Shown here: piece by piece, positions 40,476 to 44,461 of the stretch | How the letters are laid out: each line of letters begins with the position of its first letter | Position numbering within the stretch: position 1 is the first letter of the stretch | Source: Puia dinghuensis | GTDB lineage: Bacteria > Bacteroidota > Bacteroidia > Chitinophagales > Chitinophagaceae | Reading direction: 5' to 3' | Assembly (NCBI GenBank): GCA_026225275.1 | Contig: JAMFSL010000235.1 | Location: forward strand, 1-44,461 | Length of the DNA: 44,461 nt | Translations under genes and position numbers: made by a program | The notes under the pieces: model-generated | Told to the model about the DNA's origin: nothing | Database searches by the model: none | The model's input: only the letters and a program-made list of their open reading frames with translations

Positions 40476-41879
40476 ATGTTAGGTAAATTGACTGGTTGGG
40501 AGGATACGATCGTGGCGCTGGCGACACCGCCGGGGGTAGGGGCTATCGGGGTGATCAGGGTGAGCGGACCTTTGAGCATTCGCCTTGTAGCGGGGTTATT
40601 TCCCGGTAAGGATCTGGAGCAGCAGGACAGCCATACCCTGCACGTCGGTGTGCTAAAGGAGGGGGAGGAAGCGTTGGATGAAGTCGTAGTGTCGCTTTTT
40701 CGCGCGCCGCGTTCTTATACCGGGGAGCATGTCGTCGAGATCTCCTGCCACGGGAGCGCCTTTGTGCTGGAGCGGGTGATCGGGGCGATACTTCGTTGCG
40801 GGGCCCGGCTCGCTAAGGCGGGGGAATTCACGCAGCGGGCCTTTTTAAACGGTAAGATGGACCTCGCCCAGGCCGAAGCTGTTGCGGACCTCATCGCCAG
40901 CCAAACGGCAGCCGCAGCCCGGACGGCGCTTCACACTGTTCGCGGCGGGTTCTCGCGCGCCTTGCGCGACCTGCGCGAAAGACTGATTAGTTTTTCTGCC
41001 CTGATCGAACTGGAACTGGACTTCTCCCAGGAAGATGTGGAATTTGCAGACCGCACACAACTGTATCATCTTATCGACGAGGCTTCTTTGACGACGGGGG
41101 CATTGCTGCAATCCTTCCGGCTCGGCAATGTGATCCGGAATGGTGTCGCTGTCGCGATTGTCGGAAAGCCGAATGCGGGAAAGTCGACGTTGTTGAATAC
41201 GTTATTGAATGAGGATCGGGCCATTGTTTCTGAGATCGCGGGGACGACGCGGGATACGATCGAAGAAACGCTGAATATCGATGGGATACTGTTTCGGTTG
41301 ATCGATACAGCGGGGATCCGGCAGCATACGGCGGATGTGATCGAGCAGATTGGGGTAGGAAGGAGCCTGGAGAAGATGGAGCAGGCAGATGTGGTGTTGT
41401 ATATTTTTGATGTGGGTGAGGCCATGAGTGAGATCGTCGCGGTTCGGGAAGGGTTGATGGCGAAAGGGAAGGCGTTTTTGCTGGTGGGGAATAAGGTGGA
41501 TGCTGTGGCTGTGGGGACGGTTCACGGGGGTGATGATCGCGTTGCGACTGTGGCGCAGGTGCGGTTTCCGGAGGAGGTGTTGATTTCTGCGAAGGAAGGG
41601 AAGGGGATTGATGTGCTGAAGCAGCGGCTGGTGGACCTGGTACTGAAGGGAGAGGCAGCAGATGGGACGATGGTGACGAACGCGCGGCATTATGAGGCGT
41701 TGCGCAAAGTGGATGAGTCGCTGCGGACGATACGGACGGGGTTGGATGAGTTGCTGCCGGGGGATTTGTTGTCACTGGATATACGGCATTGTTTGCATTA
41801 TTTAGGGGAGATTACAGGGGAGATAACGAGTGAGGATAGACTGGATTATATTTTTTCGAAGTTTTGTATTGGGAAGTAG
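40476..41879 (+). CDS. mnmE: tRNA uridine-5-carboxymethylaminomethyl modification GTPase
   Basis: The 467-residue GTPase (formerly TrmE) acts with MnmG to modify the wobble uridine of some tRNAs. The N-terminal folate-binding domain (residues 1-120) starts DTIVALATPPGVGAIGVIRVSG and includes FLNGKMDLAQAEAVADLI. The G domain has GKPNAGKS (about 229-236), the G2 loop GTTRDTIEE, DTAG (about 276) and NKVD (about 338), and the C-terminus FCIGK carries the essential cysteine. The start MLGKLTGWEDTI is chosen over an upstream ATG at 40449 because of the promoter element. The 3' third uses almost only G-ending codons. Confidence 0.97.
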   Translation: MLGKLTGWEDTIVALATPPGVGAIGVIRVSGPLSIRLVAGLFPGKDLEQQDSHTLHVGVLKEGEEALDEVVVSLFRAPRSYTGEHVVEISCHGSAFVLERVIGAILRCGARLAKAGEFTQRAFLNGKMDLAQAEAVADLIASQTAAAARTALHTVRGGFSRALRDLRERLISFSALIELELDFSQEDVEFADRTQLYHLIDEASLTTGALLQSFRLGNVIRNGVAVAIVGKPNAGKSTLLNTLLNEDRAIVSEIAGTTRDTIEETLNIDGILFRLIDTAGIRQHTADVIEQIGVGRSLEKMEQADVVLYIFDVGEAMSEIVAVREGLMAKGKAFLLVGNKVDAVAVGTVHGGDDRVATVAQVRFPEEVLISAKEGKGIDVLKQRLVDLVLKGEAADGTMVTNARHYEALRKVDESLRTIRTGLDELLPGDLLSLDIRHCLHYLGEITGEITSEDRLDYIFSKFCIGK

Positions 41880-42023
41880 GGGAGGCACGTTGGATGCGGG
41901 TTTTATGCACTAAATCAGGGGGTTAAGTAGTTTCTATTTGTTGATTTTATGCTTTTATTTGCCTTTAGTTATGCTTTTTGTGGTGCGAATTGGGTTGCTA
42001 GTTTCCAAATTAGTGACCACGGG

Positions 42024-42050
42024 GAACGTGAGGGCACGTGAGGGAACGTT
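42024..42050. repeat. Short tandem 10-mer repeat
   Basis: GAACGTGAGGG, CACGTGAGGG and the partial AACGTT follow one another (unit about 10 bases). The second copy includes the palindrome CACGTG. Confidence 0.6.
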
Positions 42051-42084
42051 TAAGCCGGTGGTTAGTGGGGTTACCAAGGCGTAG

Positions 42085-42116
42085 TTCCTACAAATCCCAT
42101 GTTTCCTATGAATCCC
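42085..42116. repeat. Imperfect direct repeat
   Basis: TTCCTACAAATCCC (42085-42098) and TTCCTATGAATCCC (42103-42116) differ at two positions and are spaced by 18 bases. Confidence 0.55.
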
Positions 42117-42170
42117 GGACTAATGTATTAATTTAATTAAGGGATATATGTAGTCAAGACACAAGATAGG

Positions 42171-42199
42171 TAAAAAGAAAAGGAGGCAAAGATGCCTCC
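42171..42199 (-). terminator. Rho-independent terminator of the AAA ATPase gene
   Basis: On the minus strand GGAGGC (42199-42194) pairs with GCCTCC (42187-42182) around ATCTTT, followed by TTTTCTTTTTA. It lies 17 bases after the ATPase stop codon. Confidence 0.85.
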
Positions 42200-42215
42200 C
42201 AACTATCTTTATTCC

Positions 42216-43430
42216 TTATTTTTTCGGTTTTCTTTCATCATCTTGTCTATTTATGTAGTCCGCCAATAAGGGGACTGCGAATGAGTATTTGCTTCTCCTA
42301 TTCTTGAAAATGAGACCAAATTCAACCAGTTTCACCAAGGTATTATTAATGTAGGCTGTTTTAAATGGATTTTTCAGTTCTGTTGATTTTTCGGCAATTT
42401 CTTTAATAGTAAATTCTTCGTTGGCGTTTGGGAGATTTGCAATTACCATTAACAACTCCCGTTGCCTATCTGTCACCCTGCTCCATCTTCCAAAATAAAA
42501 ATCATTATCCAATTTGCTGATATTTTCTGCCACCGTAACTACCGGTTCAGGTATCCCAACTTTCATTTGTTGCAAAACCGCATCAAATACTTCTTTGCAA
42601 AAAAATTGTATGAAGTATGGGTAACCGCTGGAATATTTAATCAATTCTTGAATCCCGTGCTCGCTGAATGTAACGGGGCAGTTTTTAGTTTGTATTGGTT
42701 TTAATATTGCCTCTCTACATTCCGTTTCGTTCAATTTGTCAAGAGTTATCACTTTAAACATTCGTTCGGAATAGGTTCTAGCCTCTATTACATTCGTGGG
42801 AAGAGTTGGTAGCCCTGTAAGAACTAAAAGATAGGGTATTTGCTTTCGTTGTAGAAACTGGACTACTTCTAATAACAAGGATAGCGGATATTGTTTGTCT
42901 GCGGCTTTGTCCTTTAGAATTTGGGCTTCATCGTACGCCAAAACAATTCCTTTCACTTTTGATTTTACTGTGTCCCATACGACCTCTAATACGTTTTTTA
43001 ACTTGTCTGTTTCGAGACCCGGGGTAGTATTATAGATGGACAGCAAAACCGGAAAGGTAAGTTTAACTTCGTTTTTTTCAGGAGTCCGTTTAAAGCCAAT
43101 TACCTTTTTTGGGGTTGCGGAAAGTGTGAAAGAAGATACTATTGGGGACAAATCAGCTAATATTCTAATCGCTAAATTCTGTTCACTAACACTGGTAGCT
43201 TCGCTGAAATCGTTGCCAGCCCAAAACCATCCATTTTCTAAAGCTATTGGCCTAAATGTTTCCAATAAGACCGTTTTGCCTACTCCCCTCAACCCGGTAA
43301 GAATTAAATTTTGCAGGATGGGGTTTTGTTGAAGAAGTTTTGAAAAAGCGTCTCGTTCTTGTTCCCTGCCAGCCAAATACGGCGGCGGTTGCCCGGCTCC
43401 GGGCCTAAAAGGATTGGTAAATAATTGCAT
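42216..43430 (-). CDS. AAA ATPase with C-terminal winged-helix region (Orc1/Cdc6-like layout)
   Basis: The 404-residue protein has Walker A GLRGVGKT (residues 46-53), a Walker B-like IVLAYDEAQ (about 160-168), a sensor-1-type segment LLVLTGLPTLP and an arginine-containing SERMF/EARTYSERM region. A C-terminal domain follows (about 300-395) with RQRELLMVIA and TIKEIAEKS, which reads like a winged helix for DNA binding. The ATG at 43430 (MQLFTNPFRPG) is preferred over one at 43478, which would run through the promoter. Such ATPases occur on mobile and defence islands, but no specific family role is evident. The gene is AT-richer than its neighbours, lies divergent to the IS1595 transposase and shares its control region. 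Confidence 0.8.
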   Translation of the reverse strand: MQLFTNPFRPGAGQPPPYLAGREQERDAFSKLLQQNPILQNLILTGLRGVGKTVLLETFRPIALENGWFWAGNDFSEATSVSEQNLAIRILADLSPIVSSFTLSATPKKVIGFKRTPEKNEVKLTFPVLLSIYNTTPGLETDKLKNVLEVVWDTVKSKVKGIVLAYDEAQILKDKAADKQYPLSLLLEVVQFLQRKQIPYLLVLTGLPTLPTNVIEARTYSERMFKVITLDKLNETECREAILKPIQTKNCPVTFSEHGIQELIKYSSGYPYFIQFFCKEVFDAVLQQMKVGIPEPVVTVAENISKLDNDFYFGRWSRVTDRQRELLMVIANLPNANEEFTIKEIAEKSTELKNPFKTAYINNTLVKLVEFGLIFKNRRSKYSFAVPLLADYINRQDDERKPKK

Positions 43431-43449
43431 AAAATTGAGTTTAATTACA

Positions 43450-43481
43450 CAAATGTACACAAAAAAACATAAATACACAAA
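43450..43481 (-). promoter_or_regulatory. Promoter of the AAA ATPase gene
   Basis: On the minus strand TACATTTG (43457-43450) is an exact TAnnTTTG match, with TTTG (43481-43478) 20 bases upstream. Transcription would start near 43443, giving a leader of about 13 bases. Confidence 0.75.
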
Positions 43482-43494
43482 ATAATGTGTATTT
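43471..43494. promoter_or_regulatory. Perfect palindrome in the divergent control region
   Basis: AAATACACA (43471-43479) and TGTGTATTT (43486-43494) are perfect inverted copies around six bases. Related ACAC/GTGT words recur at 43446-43460, 43502-43519 and 43525-43530. The site overlaps the -33 box of the ATPase promoter, so it is a likely operator. Confidence 0.6.
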
Positions 43495-43507
43495 ACAAAA
43501 CAATGTG

Positions 43508-43515
43508 TATATTTG
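43508..43515 (+). promoter_or_regulatory. -7 promoter element of the transposase gene
   Basis: TATATTTG is an exact TAnnTTTG match 17 bases before the transposase ATG. No exact TTTG lies 19 bases upstream; the copy of AATGTGTATTT at 43484-43494 occupies that position. Confidence 0.6.
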
Positions 43516-43532
43516 TGTACTAATTTACACGT

Positions 43533-44414
43533 ATGAAAAAGTTCACCATTACTGAGTTTAGGGCTGCTTATCCGGATAATGATGCCTGCTTAGATAAGAT
43601 ATTCCAGCTTCGCTACAATGGTCTGGTTTGCCCTAAGTGCGAAGGAACTAAGCCGTTTACCCGCGTGAAAGATCGCCGGTCCTACCAATGCCCCGGATGC
43701 GGTTTCCAGATATACCCTACGCAGGGGACGATCTTCGAAAAAACGACTACCCCGTTGACGCATTGGTTTTATGCCATCTATTTACAGACCACCACCAGGA
43801 ACGGCGTTGCCGCTAAGGAACTGGAAAGGCAATTGAACATCTGCTATAAGACAGCCCTGCGTATGGCGCACCAAATTAAGATCCTGATGGGGAATCAGAA
43901 TAGCAATCCCTTTACTGGCGTTGTGTCGATGGATGAAACGTTCATAGGAGGGCTGAATAAGAATCGCCATGCTGATAAAAAGGTAGAGCAGTCGCAGGGC
44001 CGTAGCGTAAAGGATAAGACCCCAGTTTTCGTTATGATCGATCTTAACCGGCAAGTAAAGACATTCGTAATAGGCGATACTTCTGGATTTACAATAAAAC
44101 CCATCATTGAGGCAAATGTGGTAAAGGAAAACTGCATTCTTGTCACTGACGATTGGAAAGCATATTCCGGCTTAGAAGCTGACAAATACAAGCACGTTAT
44201 AATCAGTCATACGACCGGTGAATATGCGCGGGGAGCTTTCCACAACAACACACCGGAATCATTTAACGCTTGCCTGAAAAGAACGATCAAAGGGACTCAT
44301 ATTCATGTATCCACTAAGCACCTCCAAAAATACGTGGACGAAGTTGCGTTCCGCTGGATGAATGCGAACAATCAGGATAAAATGTTTGAGACTATTTTGC
44401 AGCAGGTGGTTTAA
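43533..44414 (+). CDS. IS1595-family (ISXO2-like) transposase
   Basis: The 293-residue protein has an N-terminal zinc ribbon, CPKC (about residues 33-36) and CPGC (about 53-56). The DDE-type ISXO2 catalytic domain follows: first Asp in SMDETFIGG (about 133), second in VTDDWKAY (about 207-208), and the late NTPESFNACLKRTIKGTH block. The length is complete for the family. The frame is intact, so it may be active. Expected terminal inverted repeats were not found upstream of the gene, and a convergent ORF overlaps its last 23 bases. It is divergent from the AAA ATPase gene and separated from it by 102 bases. Confidence 0.92.
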   Translation: MKKFTITEFRAAYPDNDACLDKIFQLRYNGLVCPKCEGTKPFTRVKDRRSYQCPGCGFQIYPTQGTIFEKTTTPLTHWFYAIYLQTTTRNGVAAKELERQLNICYKTALRMAHQIKILMGNQNSNPFTGVVSMDETFIGGLNKNRHADKKVEQSQGRSVKDKTPVFVMIDLNRQVKTFVIGDTSGFTIKPIIEANVVKENCILVTDDWKAYSGLEADKYKHVIISHTTGEYARGAFHNNTPESFNACLKRTIKGTHIHVSTKHLQKYVDEVAFRWMNANNQDKMFETILQQVV

Positions 44415-44460
44415 CCGCCTTTTTTAAAGCCTTGTCGAATTTTTCAGCCCCGTTGGGGTC
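44392..44460 (-). CDS. C-terminal tail of a small convergent ORF (partial)
   Basis: Reading in from the window end on the minus strand gives 22 residues, beginning DPNGAEKFDKALKK and ending in a Lys/Pro/Ala tail and TAG at 44392-44394. The charged, helix-like composition looks like a real protein end, and it overlaps the transposase 3' end by 23 bases. The alternative is that the same bases are the right end of the insertion sequence. The rest of the gene lies outside the window. Confidence 0.4.
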   Translation of the reverse strand, partial: DPNGAEKFDKALKKAVKPPAAK

Positions 44461-44461
44461 A

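Larger units (their letters stand above)
41880..42170. other. AT-rich non-coding region between mnmE and the accessory block
   Basis: No gene is supported here. The base composition drops sharply from that of mnmE, suggesting the edge of an accessory segment. It contains two small direct-repeat clusters (42024-42050 and 42085-42116) and an AT-rich stretch with TTAATTTAATTAA near 42129. Confidence 0.5.

Noticed and set aside
42050-42120. Possible tRNA or attachment site
   Set aside because: The short repeats do not fold into a cloverleaf and no conserved T-arm motif (GTTCGAATC type) is present.
44415-44461. Right terminal inverted repeat of the IS1595 element
   Set aside because: No matching left end was found upstream of the transposase or the ATPase, and the same bases read well as a protein C-terminus; kept only as an alternative.
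1-44461. CRISPR array or known defence operon
   Set aside because: No regularly spaced repeats with unique spacers and no Cas, restriction-modification or toxin-antitoxin signatures were seen; the AAA ATPase alone is not enough to call a defence system.

Overview
The window looks like chromosomal DNA from a GC-moderate member of the Bacteroidota, most likely a Chitinophagaceae-type soil organism (inference). The evidence is a type IX secretion type B sorting domain, approximately 800-residue two-module FtsX/MacB permeases, the Bacteroidota promoter signature TAnnTTTG in front of several genes, a 14-gene nuo operon with a short NuoG, and an ExbB-ExbD-ExbD-TonB set. No rRNA, tRNA or CRISPR array was seen.

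Layout. 1-3.2 kb: the 3' part of a lactonase-type beta-propeller gene, a SAM methyltransferase, and an OmpR-type response regulator whose stop codon abuts an in-frame C-terminal remnant of a CzcA/CusA metal-efflux pump. 3.3-9.1 kb: plus-strand thiolase, small membrane protein, S41 peptidase and FtsX permease. 9.1-15.2 kb: minus-strand molybdopterin oxidoreductase with its cytochrome b partner, a second FtsX permease facing the first, hisS, and a low-molecular-weight phosphatase overlapping hisS by 4 bases. 15.4-18.4 kb: a small membrane protein, a PstS-like lipoprotein and a TPR protein, closed by a strong terminator. 18.5-32.3 kb: nuoABCDEFGHIJKLMN, followed by an orphan MacB-like permease. 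33.6-38.5 kb: a long structured non-coding stretch, then exbB, two exbD genes and two tandem tonB paralogues split by a strong terminator. 38.6-41.9 kb: a secreted SprB-repeat protein and mnmE. 41.9-44.46 kb: an AT-rich accessory block with an AAA ATPase, a divergent IS1595-type transposase and the tail of a convergent small ORF.

How the genes work together. The nuo genes encode respiratory complex I. The Exb/TonB set would use the proton motive force to energise outer-membrane transport. The PstS-like and TPR genes, often neighbours of Exb/TonB in this phylum (recalled, not checked), lie on the other side of the nuo operon. The cytochrome b and Tat-type molybdoenzyme form a likely membrane-anchored periplasmic redox pair.

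The main points for a second look are: a family of covarying double-hairpin repeats in three nuo gaps; the deletion scar joining the response regulator to the czcA remnant, with a tandem-repeat operator still upstream; a promoter plus competing-hairpin leader before exbB; a palindrome covering the cytochrome b start codon; and the ATPase/transposase divergent pair with a shared palindromic control region.
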